Below, one piece after another: positions 1 through 8,280 of a stretch of 64,000 bases of DNA. The notes under the pieces are model-generated. The model worked only from the letters and a program-made list of their open reading frames with translations, ran no database searches and was not told the origin of the DNA. The first letter of the stretch is position 1; every line of letters starts with the position of its first letter. Both the position numbers and the translations under genes were made by a program. Source of the stretch: Paenibacillus sp. NAIST15-1 (lineage in GTDB: Bacteria; Bacillota; Bacilli; Paenibacillales; Paenibacillaceae); NCBI RefSeq assembly GCF_001894745.1, contig NZ_BBYF01000008.1:1-64000 (forward strand), given 5' to 3'.

Positions 1-70
1 AAATCATATACACTCTTAGTGTCCAAGTTCATTAAGGGGCTTATGAGCTATTATGATAGATCATGTACGG

Positions 71-100
71 ATGTCCTCTCTTCGCGGTGAGGACATTTCT
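71..100 (+). terminator. Rho-independent terminator of the upstream gene
   Basis: An 8-bp stem, ATGTCCTC (71-78) against GAGGACAT (89-96), closes a 10-base loop and is followed by a short T-rich stretch. It probably ends a gene lying before the window. The rest of 101-250 shows no coding potential. Confidence 0.55.
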
Positions 101-254
101 TTGCAATAAGCGAGGGATGTACGGGACTGGGGAGAGGAAGTATCGTTTGTTAGATAGGAATAAGTGACAATTCTCCCTATTAATACTTTAGAATCGAATA
201 TTTTTTTCTTTTAACTATATATTTTTAAAAGAAAATTTAGTATTATTTATAACG

Positions 255-299
255 GAATCCGAATAATACGATAAAAATCATTTTTGTTTGTTCGGTTTT
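255..299. promoter_or_regulatory. Putative PurR double box (PurBox pair)
   Basis: CCGAA at 259-263 faces TTCGG at 291-295. Read on the minus strand, 299-287 is AAAACCGAACAAA, which fits the Bacillus PurBox (AWWWCCGAACWWT) at 12 of 13 positions. The upstream box at 255-267 fits at 11 of 13. The two boxes are inverted with about 19 bases between the 13-mers, slightly more than the 16-17 usual in B. subtilis. The site precedes a purine/pyrimidine nucleoside salvage operon, so PurR control fits the context. The assignment is by eye. Confidence 0.55.
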
Positions 300-373
300 G
301 CGACACTTTGTACGGACATAACATAGAATACATTTACTTCACATGAAGTGTTGATGTATGGAATGGAGACAAG

Positions 374-1327
374 ATGAAGAAAAAGATTTATTTTAACCAC
401 GATGGCGGCGTTGATGATTTGATTTCTTTGTTTTTGTTATTGCAAATGGATAACGTTGAGTTAACAGGTGTATCCGTTATTCCAGCGGATTGCTACTTAG
501 AACCAGCGATGTTTGCAAGCCGTAAAATCATTGATCGCTTCGGAACAGGCGGGCTAGATGTAGCTGCGTCTAATTCGCGTGGGAAAAATCCTTTCCCGAA
601 AGACTGGCGCATGCATGCATTCTATGTGGATGCTCTGCCGCTCTTGAATGAATCTGGCAAGGTCGTAACTCCGGTTGCGGACAAGCCGGCACATGAACAC
701 ATTATTGATACGCTGCGTGCAACGGAAGGCAAGACGACCTTATTATTCACAGGTCCGCTGACTGATCTTGCTCGCGCATTAGATATGGATCCAACAATTG
801 AAGAGAAGGTAGAACGCCTTGTATGGATGGGCGGTACATTCCGCGAAGCGGGTAATGTGCATGAGCCTGAGCATGATGGAACAGCAGAATGGAACGTATT
901 CTGGGATCCGGATGCTGCTGCTCGCGTGTGGGAGAGCGGAATCGAGATTGATCTCGTAGCGCTGGAAAGCACGAACCAAGTACCGCTTACATTGGATGTT
1001 CGTGAACGCTGGGCTGCAGAGCGCAAGCATATCGGGGTTGATTTCCTCGGTCAATGCTACGCAATGGTGCCGCCGCTCGTTCATTTCTCTACGAACTCGA
1101 CGTACTATCTGTGGGATGTATTAACGACTGCCTTCGTTGGCAAGAGCGATCTTGTGAAGGTACAGACGGTGAATAGCAAGGTAATTACCGAAGGTGCTAG
1201 CCAAGGCCGTACGGTAGAAACGGCAGACGGTCGTCCGGTACAGGTCGTATACGATGTAGACCGCGATGCATTCTTCGATTACATGACAGACCTAGCGAAA
1301 AAAGCAACAGAGAAGAGGGAGTCATAA
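374..1327 (+). CDS. Nucleoside hydrolase (IUNH family), first copy
   Basis: Inosine/uridine-preferring nucleoside hydrolases split ribonucleosides into base and ribose. The 317-residue length fits the family. The N-terminal calcium/ribose-binding signature is present in the form HDGGVDD (residues 9-15), in place of the usual DTDPGxDD. FTGPLTDLA in the middle and the later conserved TAEWN region, NVFWDPDAA, also fit. Start: ATG with GGAG five bases upstream. The stop overlaps the next ATG (TAATG), so the two hydrolases are translationally coupled. The unusual first motif (N and H for the first Asp/Thr pair) may mean altered substrate range. Cytoplasmic; partner of the downstream transporter. 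Confidence 0.9.
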   Translation: MKKKIYFNHDGGVDDLISLFLLLQMDNVELTGVSVIPADCYLEPAMFASRKIIDRFGTGGLDVAASNSRGKNPFPKDWRMHAFYVDALPLLNESGKVVTPVADKPAHEHIIDTLRATEGKTTLLFTGPLTDLARALDMDPTIEEKVERLVWMGGTFREAGNVHEPEHDGTAEWNVFWDPDAAARVWESGIEIDLVALESTNQVPLTLDVRERWAAERKHIGVDFLGQCYAMVPPLVHFSTNSTYYLWDVLTTAFVGKSDLVKVQTVNSKVITEGASQGRTVETADGRPVQVVYDVDRDAFFDYMTDLAKKATEKRES

Positions 1328-2283
1328 TGTCAGAGAAGAAACGCGTCATTATTGATACCGACACAGCAGGAGACGATACAATCGCGATCTTAACGGCCCT
1401 TCACTATTTCCAAGTCGAAGGCATTATGATTACAGGCGGTAATGTGCAGTTCGATCAACAGGTGGAAAATGCACTGTATACGGTTCAAGTTGCAGGACAT
1501 AGCGGCAAGGTTCCGGTGTACAAAGGATATGAAGGCCCACTTATGGGACTTGGCCATAAAGAGCATCGTACTGTTGAGGATGTTCACGGCAAGGACGGGA
1601 TGGGCGATTCCTTTTTCGAAAAGGCGATTCAATCCCCTGCAACTGGACATGCGGTTGATTTCTTAATTGATACGGTGCATAACAATCCTGGGGAAATCCA
1701 TCTGCTGGCGATTGCGCCGCTGACGAATATTGCGATGGCGATCAAGAAGGACCCGACAATTATACCGTTAATCCCGCATCTGTATATTATGGGCGGCACG
1801 AACAATGCGCTCGGCAACATCACGCCGACGGCAGAGTACAACTTCTATGTTGACCCAGAAGCGGCTAAGATCGTGCTTCACTCAGGTATTCCAATCACGA
1901 TGGTTGGCTGGGAAATGTGTACGCAATATTCCATCATGGACGACAACGACCATGCGGAAATCGAGCAGCTCGGCACAAAGGGTGCGAAATTCTTCAAGGA
2001 CGTGAACAAGGTCGTCATGCGCTTCAACAAGACCGTTCACCGTCTGAATGGTACGACGCATCCAGATACATTGCTGGCCGCAGTTGCGGCAGATGAGTCG
2101 ATTATGACGAACTCTCATCTCTATCATGTTGATGTAGAGACGGTGGGCGAGCTGACTAGAGGCTACAGCCTAGTCGACATCAACAATCGATTGGAGCGTA
2201 CGCGCAATGTTCGTGTATGTGAAGCGATCGATCGCGATGCGTTTAAGGGAATGCTAGTTGATGTATTAAAATCCATAAACTAA
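1327..2283 (+). CDS. Nucleoside hydrolase (IUNH family), second copy
   Basis: A second hydrolase of the same family, 318 residues, with the canonical signature DTDTAGDD (residues 10-17), IAPLTNIAMA, a GGTNN turn and TAEYNFYVDPEAA. It retains the consensus metal-binding motif that the first copy has altered, so the two may differ in base or sugar preference. It starts at the A of the previous stop codon, which indicates coupling. Together with the NupC-type transporter 100 bp downstream it makes a complete import-and-cleave nucleoside salvage route. Substrate cannot be told from sequence alone. Confidence 0.92.
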   Translation: MSEKKRVIIDTDTAGDDTIAILTALHYFQVEGIMITGGNVQFDQQVENALYTVQVAGHSGKVPVYKGYEGPLMGLGHKEHRTVEDVHGKDGMGDSFFEKAIQSPATGHAVDFLIDTVHNNPGEIHLLAIAPLTNIAMAIKKDPTIIPLIPHLYIMGGTNNALGNITPTAEYNFYVDPEAAKIVLHSGIPITMVGWEMCTQYSIMDDNDHAEIEQLGTKGAKFFKDVNKVVMRFNKTVHRLNGTTHPDTLLAAVAADESIMTNSHLYHVDVETVGELTRGYSLVDINNRLERTRNVRVCEAIDRDAFKGMLVDVLKSIN

Positions 2284-2383
2284 CATAGAATATTCGAATT
2301 CATGCAAGTGAAAATGAAGAGGTCTATCCGACCCTTTCGTATTACAATCTTGGCCATAGACTCGATGAAGAAAGGATCTGTAT

Positions 2384-3598
2384 ATGCAATACATTTGGGG
2401 GCTTCTAGGAATTTTAGGCATTCTCGTTATAGCGCTGGCATTATCTAAAAATCGCAAGTCGATTAACCCGAGAACGGTCATTGGCGCGTTCGCGATTCAA
2501 TTCATCTTTGCGTTAATCGTACTGAAGTGGGAATTCGGCAAGACGATGTTGAACTACTTATCCAAAGTTGTACAGAGCATCATTGATTCCACGAATGCGG
2601 GGATTCAGTTCTTGTTCGGCGGGATACTCGGGGCAGAGAAGGCGGGCTTTACGTTCGCACTGCAGGTGCTGCCGATCATTATTTTCTTCTGTTCCTTAAT
2701 CGCAGTTCTGTATTACCTCGGCATTATGCAGTGGGCAACAAGAATCATTGGCGGATTTCTATCTAAAGTACTCAAGACGAGCGAAACGGAATCCATGTCA
2801 GCGGCAGCGAATATTTTCCTCGGTCCAACCGAAGCGCCGCTTGTTGTTAAGCCTTATATCGAGAAAATGACCAAGTCGGAGCTGTTCGCGATTATGGTCG
2901 GCGGGCTGGCGTGCGTATCCGGCTCCGTCCTTGGCGGATATGCGATGCTCGGCGTACCGATCGAATACTTGCTTGCGGCAGCATTCATGGGAGCACCAGG
3001 CGGCTTGTTGATGGCCAAGATCATGATGCCGGAAACTGATCACCATCTTCGAGTGGAAAAGGTTCAGATGGTCAAGGATACGGAGTCCCGTAATGTGATC
3101 GACGCTGCTGCTCGCGGTGCCTCAGACGGTCTGAAAATTGCTGCCGGGGTAGGAGCGATGCTTCTGGCGTTCATCTCGCTCATCTTCCTAGTGAACATGA
3201 TCATCGGCTGGGTTGGCGGCGTGTTCGGCATTGAAGCATTGACGCTCGAGCAAATTCTCGGCTACCTGTTCGCACCGATCGCCTTCTTGATCGGCGTTCC
3301 ATGGAGCGAAGCACTGCAAGCAGGTTCCTTCATCGGGCAGAAGTTCGTCTTGAATGAATTCGTCGCGTACACTTCGTTCGCGCCTGAGATTGCAAGCTTG
3401 TCTCCGAAGAGCGTAGTCATCATCAGCTTTGCGTTGTGCGGCTTTGCCAATCTGGCGGCTATCGCGCTGCTTATTGGAGGACTGGGCGGTATAGCTCCTT
3501 CCCGCAGGCAGGATCTCGCTGAGCTGGGCTTCCGCGCGATCATTGCTGCAACACTGGCAAACTTGCTGAGTGCAGCCATTGCGGGTATGCTCGTGTAG
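2384..3598 (+). CDS. nupC: Concentrative nucleoside transporter, NupC/CNT family
   Basis: A 404-residue polytopic membrane protein, the usual length of bacterial CNT transporters. Visible CNT features are the N-terminal helix pair, the gate-like segment with [15 protein letters not shown] (near residues 145-160), [13 protein letters not shown], and the C-terminal [19 protein letters not shown]. The family imports nucleosides with protons or sodium. Start: ATG with AAAGGA about ten bases upstream. It follows the two hydrolase genes, so imported nucleosides would be split to base and pentose in the cytoplasm. Specificity (purine versus pyrimidine) is not decided, though the PurBox upstream of the operon favours purine nucleosides. 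Confidence 0.9.
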   Translation: MQYIWGLLGILGILVIALALSKNRKSINPRTVIGAFAIQFIFALIVLKWEFGKTMLNYLSKVVQSIIDSTNAGIQFLFGGILGAEKAGFTFALQVLPIIIFFCSLIAVLYYLGIMQWATRIIGGFLSKVLKTSETESMSAAANIFLGPTEAPLVVKPYIEKMTKSELFAIMVGGLACVSGSVLGGYAMLGVPIEYLLAAAFMGAPGGLLMAKIMMPETDHHLRVEKVQMVKDTESRNVIDAAARGASDGLKIAAGVGAMLLAFISLIFLVNMIIGWVGGVFGIEALTLEQILGYLFAPIAFLIGVPWSEALQAGSFIGQKFVLNEFVAYTSFAPEIASLSPKSVVIISFALCGFANLAAIALLIGGLGGIAPSRRQDLAELGFRAIIAATLANLLSAAIAGMLV

Positions 3599-3656
3599 TG
3601 TGAGTGTGTGCGAGGCTAATAGTCAAATAACAATAACATATCGTTAGGAATCAAGA

Positions 3657-3700
3657 GGCGGTCGCTTCCCTGGATTGAACCAGGGAACGGCCGCCCTTTT
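3657..3700 (+). terminator. Terminator of the nucleoside operon
   Basis: A long hairpin pairs GGCGGTCG-TTCCCTGG with CCAGGGAA-CGGCCGCC around a six-base loop and is followed by CTTTT. Confidence 0.85.
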
Positions 3701-3735
3701 CATATAAAAAGAGTGGCAGGAAGCATGTCTAACAC

Positions 3736-3763
3736 TTGAAATTTTCAGAAAAAGGTATAAAAT
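3736..3763 (+). promoter_or_regulatory. Putative sigma-A promoter of mntH
   Basis: TTGAAA (3736-3741) and TAAAAT (3758-3763) are separated by 16 bases and lie 57 bp before the mntH ATG. I did not see a clear MntR box, which would be expected for this gene. Confidence 0.4.
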
Positions 3764-3819
3764 GATTAAAAGTTGATGTAGAGAAACATTTTTGGGAGTG
3801 GAAAAAAGGTGGGCTGATT

Positions 3820-5169
3820 ATGGAGTCAGGAAAAGGCAGATTCTTTCACAAAACACAAAATGGCTCAAGCTTAGAGGAAATAAATAATACGGTTCCGATA
3901 CCTCAAGATGCAGGTTTCTGGAGGAAGCTGCTAGCTTATTCAGGGCCGGGTGCATTAGTCGCAGTAGGATACATGGATCCTGGCAACTGGGTTACCTCCA
4001 TTGCGGGTGGGGCGCAGTTTGGTTATTTGCTGTTGTCGGTCATTCTCATCTCCAGTCTGATTGCCATGCTATTGCAGAGCATGTCTGCGAAGCTAGGAAT
4101 TGTAACTGGAATGGACTTGGCGCAAGTAACCCGGTTGAAAACGGGCAAAAAATGGGGCTTTGCCCTATGGATGATTACAGAGCTGGCCATTATGGCTACA
4201 GATATAGCTGAGGTTATTGGTAGTGCGGTGGCACTGAATTTATTGTTCAATATCCCTTTGCTCGTCGGTGTATTTATTACCGTACTTGATGTATTTTTAC
4301 TATTGATATTAGCGCGGTTTGGTTTTCGGAAAATTGAAGCCATCGTCGTTACCTTGATTGCAACGATTCTTGTTGTTTTTCTGTATGAAGTCATTATCGC
4401 TCAACCAGATGTGGCTCAAATGCTTGGAGGATTCATCCCAAGAACGGAGATCGTTTTTAATGACGGGGCATTATTTATCGCGCTAGGCATCGTTGGCGCC
4501 ACGGTAATGCCGCACAATTTATATTTGCATTCGTCGATTGTGCAGGCACGCCAGTATGATCGTGGAGATCGGAAATCACTCAAAGAAGCAGTCAAATTTG
4601 CGACGATCGACTCCAATATACAGCTAACTGTCGCGTTTGTGGTGAACTGCTTACTGCTTATTCTAGGTGCATCCTTGTTCTTCGGTTACAGTGGCTCCTT
4701 GGATACACTGGGGCAGTTATACCGTGCACTGAATGACAGCTCGATTGTCGGTGCGATTGCCAGCCCTGTACTGAGCGTACTGTTTGCCGTCGCCCTGCTG
4801 GCATCAGGCCAGAATTCAACGATTACAGGAACCTTATCCGGGCAGATCATTATGGAAGGCTTCATTCATATGAAAATGCCGATGTGGGCTAGACGGATGA
4901 TTACTCGTCTTGTTGCCATTATTCCCGTCGTAGTATGTATCCTGGTGTTCGGGAGTACGGAATCTGTAGTCGAGAAATTATTGATCTATTCACAAGTATT
5001 TCTAAGCGTCGCATTGCCGTTTTCCATCATTCCTTTGACCCTCTTTACGAGCGATGAGAAACTGATGGGCGAATTTAAAAATAAATTATGGGTCGTTATT
5101 CTCGCCTGGGTCACTTCCGTAGTATTAACGATTCTCAATATCTGGCTTATTATTACGACATTCCAATAA
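3820..5169 (+). CDS. mntH: Manganese/divalent metal transporter MntH (Nramp family)
   Basis: Proton-coupled import of Mn2+ and related metals across the cytoplasmic membrane. The 449-residue protein has both Nramp metal-site signatures: DPGN in GYMDPGNW (helix 1) and MPHN in [14 protein letters not shown] (helix 6). About eleven hydrophobic helices can be seen, and the glycine-rich loop [13 protein letters not shown] is present. Start: ATG preceded by AAAAGGTGG. Single-gene unit between two terminators. Manganese-dependent repression by MntR is usual for the family but the operator was not seen here. Confidence 0.95.
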   Translation: MESGKGRFFHKTQNGSSLEEINNTVPIPQDAGFWRKLLAYSGPGALVAVGYMDPGNWVTSIAGGAQFGYLLLSVILISSLIAMLLQSMSAKLGIVTGMDLAQVTRLKTGKKWGFALWMITELAIMATDIAEVIGSAVALNLLFNIPLLVGVFITVLDVFLLLILARFGFRKIEAIVVTLIATILVVFLYEVIIAQPDVAQMLGGFIPRTEIVFNDGALFIALGIVGATVMPHNLYLHSSIVQARQYDRGDRKSLKEAVKFATIDSNIQLTVAFVVNCLLLILGASLFFGYSGSLDTLGQLYRALNDSSIVGAIASPVLSVLFAVALLASGQNSTITGTLSGQIIMEGFIHMKMPMWARRMITRLVAIIPVVVCILVFGSTESVVEKLLIYSQVFLSVALPFSIIPLTLFTSDEKLMGEFKNKLWVVILAWVTSVVLTILNIWLIITTFQ

Positions 5170-5200
5170 TATTGCATAACATGAAGGCTGCAAGCCTATG

Positions 5201-5246
5201 AACCCGAGTGGTGACACGATAAAGCGTGCTCCTCTCGGGTTCTTTG
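5201..5246 (+). terminator. Terminator of mntH
   Basis: AACCCGAG (5201-5208) pairs with CTCGGGTT (5234-5241), with an inner CACG/CGTG stem, followed by CTTTG. Confidence 0.7.
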
Positions 5247-5412
5247 TGTTTAGGTTGCATAAGAGGAGAAAAAAGAAGGAATAGAAAGGACGAAAGAGTT
5301 AATCTCCAACTGAGATTTCCTCATTTTCTTTTGAAAAGGATACGCCTATCAAGTATCGAATATATGACGTAATAACAATATACATACAGAGGAATTTGAG
5401 GGAGGAGAAACG

Positions 5413-5940
5413 ATGTACAAATCATTAGGGCAATTTGAAATCACCTCCGGGAAACTGGTTGTATCCGATCCATGCTATGACTTGAATGAGAATACGATCA
5501 TTATGGGTGTGCTGGACGATGTGCTGAATGGAGCATGGAGCGCATATGTAAGCAAGACGGAGGTTCAAGATTGGGGAGAAGCTTGTGCCAAGCTCATTGC
5601 TTGTCATAGCTCGGTTGCCGATAAGCTGGAGACCCTTGAATGGGTGAAAGGGAACTTCATTGTAGGTGTAGATAGCGGACAGGCCGGAATCTTTGACGCA
5701 AGCAAATATCGAATTCCCGATGCCGATACAGATAGTACAGAACCCAATGATACGGACAGCGAATGGTATTACGCTTGCTGCGATATTACAGGGAGCGGTG
5801 AAGAGGCCGGTGTGCTGGATGGTGGAGTAGTTTCTCGCACAGGATTTGGCGATGGAGCTTATGCGGTGTATTATGCCGTCAACGGGCAGACTCAGGTGAT
5901 TGGAGTTAAGATTATTTTCATTAAAGACGCAGATTTATGA
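5413..5940 (+). CDS. Uncharacterised acidic cytoplasmic protein
   Basis: I do not recognise this 175-residue protein with confidence. It starts at ATG behind a strong GGGAGGAG site. Near the N-terminus it has VVSDPCYDL, and near the C-terminus FGDGAYAVYYA, a pattern that recalls DUF4241-type proteins. The middle (residues 100-120) is very acidic and Asp/Thr/Ser-rich. No signal peptide or membrane segment is evident. It stands alone, with a terminator before it and a bidirectional one after it. Confidence 0.7.
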   Translation: MYKSLGQFEITSGKLVVSDPCYDLNENTIIMGVLDDVLNGAWSAYVSKTEVQDWGEACAKLIACHSSVADKLETLEWVKGNFIVGVDSGQAGIFDASKYRIPDADTDSTEPNDTDSEWYYACCDITGSGEEAGVLDGGVVSRTGFGDGAYAVYYAVNGQTQVIGVKIIFIKDADL

Positions 5941-6015
5941 GAAACAACGGCAGAACTACTTGAACGGGTCATCGAGAAATGTCTGCTGTTAAAGGGTAAG
6001 GGTACTAACAAAGAG

Positions 6016-6066
6016 CAAGCATAATGATATTCCGAAGGAGATGGAATGTCATTATGCTTGTTTTTT
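6016..6066. terminator. Bidirectional terminator
   Basis: CAAGCATAATGA (6016-6027) is perfectly repeated in inverse at 6049-6060 and followed by TTTTTT. It serves the plus-strand gene ending at 5940 and may serve the minus-strand HxlR gene ending at 6111. Confidence 0.85.
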
Positions 6067-6110
6067 CATATCTTTATCTTACGAATCTTCCAGCAATAAT
6101 TTATATAACT

Positions 6111-6515
6111 TTAATTTGTGGAAGATTGAGGGGCTTTTTCATTCGCCAGATCATACGCAGCTCTTGACGCTTCGACACTTGCATAATGAGCCCTTGCCCA
6201 TTGCCTCAGCTCTTTCATTGGCTGAAGCAAGGATTCGCCTAGGGGCGTTAGCGAGTATTCAACGGCTGGAGGCACGGTTGGTGTAATATGTCGTTGAACC
6301 AGCCCATCCCGTTCCAGCTTCCGTACTGTCTGCGTCAGCATTTTTTTGGAGATCCCCTCGATTCTCCTTCCCATTTCCCCATATCGGATGCTTCCGTTCT
6401 CCAATGCATAAATGACGAGTGAAGTCCATTTGTTCGAAATGATTTCAAGTACTCTGCTATAGCCGCACCCTGCCAACGAGATGTCAGGGTGCTTTGTTGT
6501 GGGTGAAGATGTCAA
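6111..6515 (-). CDS. HxlR-family winged-helix transcription regulator
   Basis: A 134-residue regulator. The HxlR pattern is clear: a cysteine (GCGYSRVLEII) early on, then KWTSLVIYAL, IRYGEMGRRIEGISKKMLTQTVRKLERDGLV and a wing with VEYSLTPLGESL. Several members sense quinones, aldehydes or diamide through the N-terminal cysteine, which is present here (about residue 17). The start appears to be TTG at 6515, because AGGAGGGAG lies about eight bases upstream and no ATG fits. Divergent from the lactonase-like gene; a palindrome in the shared intergenic region is a likely operator. Confidence 0.9.
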   Translation of the reverse strand: MTSSPTTKHPDISLAGCGYSRVLEIISNKWTSLVIYALENGSIRYGEMGRRIEGISKKMLTQTVRKLERDGLVQRHITPTVPPAVEYSLTPLGESLLQPMKELRQWARAHYASVEASRAAYDLANEKAPQSSTN

Positions 6516-6555
6516 ATGATCTCCCTCCTATGCACCTTGAAGTATCCTGGACACC

Positions 6556-6599
6556 AAAAAGTGCCTACTTTTGTAATTTTAGTTTATAAAATATATTAT
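6556..6599 (+). promoter_or_regulatory. Promoter with overlapping HxlR-type palindrome
   Basis: The palindrome AAAAGT-GCCT-ACTTTT (6557-6572) overlaps a -35 TTGTAA (6571-6576), which is spaced 17 bases from a -10 TATTAT (6594-6599). The layout would let the divergently encoded HxlR regulator block or activate the hydrolase gene. Confidence 0.5.
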
Positions 6600-6710
6600 T
6601 GTATGTCTATATCAACGGAATAGGCGTCATTCTTAGTCATAAAGTAATAGGGACTTCGAATGAAAACACATGTAGGTGAAAACTTAGCTGTTTAATGGGA
6701 GGAAATGAAG

Positions 6711-7559
6711 ATGACAAATGTGATCAAGGCTCGTCCAAAGCTGTATGTGATGGATAATGGCCGTATGAGCATGGATAAGAACTGGTTGCTTGCCATGCAT
6801 AATCCGGCTACGGTTCTGAATCCGAATGCGGCGACCGAATTTGTGGAGTTTCCTGTCTATACGGTGTTAATTGATCATCCAGAAGGCAAGATTTTGTTCG
6901 ATACAGCTTGCAATCCGAATGGAATGGGCAAGGAGGGCCGGTGGGCTGAATCGATACAAATGCTTTTTCCGTGGAAAGCCAGTGAGGAATGTTATCTGCA
7001 TAATCGACTGGAACAGTTGAACGTATCTCCTCAGGATATCAAATATGTCGTGGCTTCTCATTTGCATTTGGATCATGCAGGATGTCTGGAGTTGTTTACG
7101 AACGCGACCATTATCGTTCACGAGGACGAACTGAACGGAGCTTTGCAAACATATGCCCGCAACGAAAAAGAAGGGGGCTACATATGGGCCGACATCGATG
7201 CTTGGATCAAGAATAACCTACAGTGGAAAACGATCAAGCGGACAGAGGATCAACTGGAATTGGCCGAGGGCATTACGCTGCTGAACTTCGGAAGCGGGCA
7301 TGCTTGGGGCATGCTGGGCTTGCATATCAACATGCCGGAAACGGGTGGGATCATCCTTGCTTCCGATACCATTTATACGGCGGAGAGCTATGGTCCACCG
7401 GTGAGACCGCCAGGCAATCTGTATGACTCGGTTGGATACCGGAATACGGTAGATCGTATCCGCACGCTTGCCACACGAACAAACTCCCAAGTATGGTACG
7501 GGCATGATGCCAATCAGTTTAAGGGATTTCGTAAGTCAACAGAAGGATACTATGAGTAA
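6711..7559 (+). CDS. Metallo-beta-lactamase-fold hydrolase, N-acyl-homoserine lactonase-like
   Basis: The protein has the two-zinc MBL motif SHLHLDHAG (HxHxDH). Downstream ligands fit GHAWGML (His), LASDTIY (Asp) and WYGHDANQF (His). Overall layout and the N-terminal phrase ending in ILFDTACNP resemble AiiA/AttM-type quorum-quenching lactonases, although related members hydrolyse other lactones or esters. Start: an ATG at 6705 sits only two bases after GGAGG, whereas the ATG at 6711 is eight bases away, so 6711 is preferred (282 residues). Divergent from the HxlR gene, which may respond to an electrophile or signal that this enzyme clears. Confidence 0.85.
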   Translation: MTNVIKARPKLYVMDNGRMSMDKNWLLAMHNPATVLNPNAATEFVEFPVYTVLIDHPEGKILFDTACNPNGMGKEGRWAESIQMLFPWKASEECYLHNRLEQLNVSPQDIKYVVASHLHLDHAGCLELFTNATIIVHEDELNGALQTYARNEKEGGYIWADIDAWIKNNLQWKTIKRTEDQLELAEGITLLNFGSGHAWGMLGLHINMPETGGIILASDTIYTAESYGPPVRPPGNLYDSVGYRNTVDRIRTLATRTNSQVWYGHDANQFKGFRKSTEGYYE

Positions 7560-7632
7560 GTGGTTGCCAATTTAGGATTCATCCTTTAATGAAATGATGA
7601 AGGTATCAGTCCCCATAAAAGCTAGTAAAAAA

Positions 7633-7667
7633 GGAGTTCATCCGCTGATGAACTCCCTGCTTCTTTT
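7633..7667. terminator. Bidirectional terminator
   Basis: GGAGTTCATC (7633-7642) and GATGAACTCC (7647-7656) form a perfect 10-bp stem with an A-run to the left and a T-rich run to the right. It lies between convergent genes. Confidence 0.8.
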
Positions 7668-8097
7668 AAAAGGTCAACATTGCCCCTCGCTCGTCAAACA
7701 CGGAATCTGGATTCCAAGCGACTTCCCAATAGTTGTTCTCCGGATCTGCGAAGTAAGCAATTCTTCCTCCCCAGAAGGCATCGCTCGGTTCGCGGAGAAT
7801 GCGTGCACCTGCAAGTCTAATTTGCTCAATGGTGGAATCGACTTGTTCAGGGGCATCGACATTGATAGCGAACGTGACTCCACGGAATACATTTGTCTGC
7901 TTCGGCACTTCAACTCCTGCATCTTCCGCCAGCTTCTCAATTGGGAACAGTGAGAGAATAACCCCTGACGTCTTGAATACGGCATATTCATCCGAACTTA
8001 TTTCCGTTTCTGCCCATCCTAACCGCTGATAAAAGGCTCTCAGGGAAGGCAGATGATATGCGCCAATCGTGAGAAGACTTACTCGTTGCGGTACCAT
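7666..8097 (-). CDS. VOC-family (glyoxalase/bleomycin-resistance fold) protein
   Basis: A 143-residue single-domain VOC protein with two beta-alpha-beta-beta-beta modules: LTIGAYHLPSLRAFYQRLGW at the start, and GGRIAYFADPENNYWEVAWNP near the end, the classic dioxygenase-like terminus with a metal-ligand Glu. Members include glyoxalases and antibiotic-binding proteins; the substrate is unknown. The start is placed at 8097 rather than 8133, because AGGAGG lies seven bases before the second ATG and none lies before the first. Confidence 0.85.
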   Translation of the reverse strand: MVPQRVSLLTIGAYHLPSLRAFYQRLGWAETEISSDEYAVFKTSGVILSLFPIEKLAEDAGVEVPKQTNVFRGVTFAINVDAPEQVDSTIEQIRLAGARILREPSDAFWGGRIAYFADPENNYWEVAWNPDSVFDERGAMLTF

Positions 8098-8131
8098 ATG
8101 TACGCCTCCTAGCAAGGTAATAGATTTCCTC

Positions 8132-8161
8132 ATTGTATCCCAATCACAAATTCAACTTCAA
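8132..8161 (-). promoter_or_regulatory. Putative promoter of the VOC gene
   Basis: On the minus strand TTGAAG and TACAAT are separated by 18 bases, 35 bases ahead of the chosen start codon. Confidence 0.4.
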
Positions 8162-8202
8162 TCCTAGGACCTTAGGTGATATGCACCATACAGAAATGGG
8201 TC

Positions 8203-8231
8203 TTGTTGCCAATTGCTCTGCACTTTATAAT
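8203..8231 (+). promoter_or_regulatory. Putative sigma-A promoter of the stalk-domain protein
   Basis: TTGTTG (8203-8208), a 17-base spacer and a consensus TATAAT (8226-8231) lie 50 bp before the ATG at 8281. Confidence 0.55.
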
Positions 8232-8280
8232 CTCCTTGTATGTCAGAACTACAAAGAGAAAAGCCGAGGTCATATATCAT

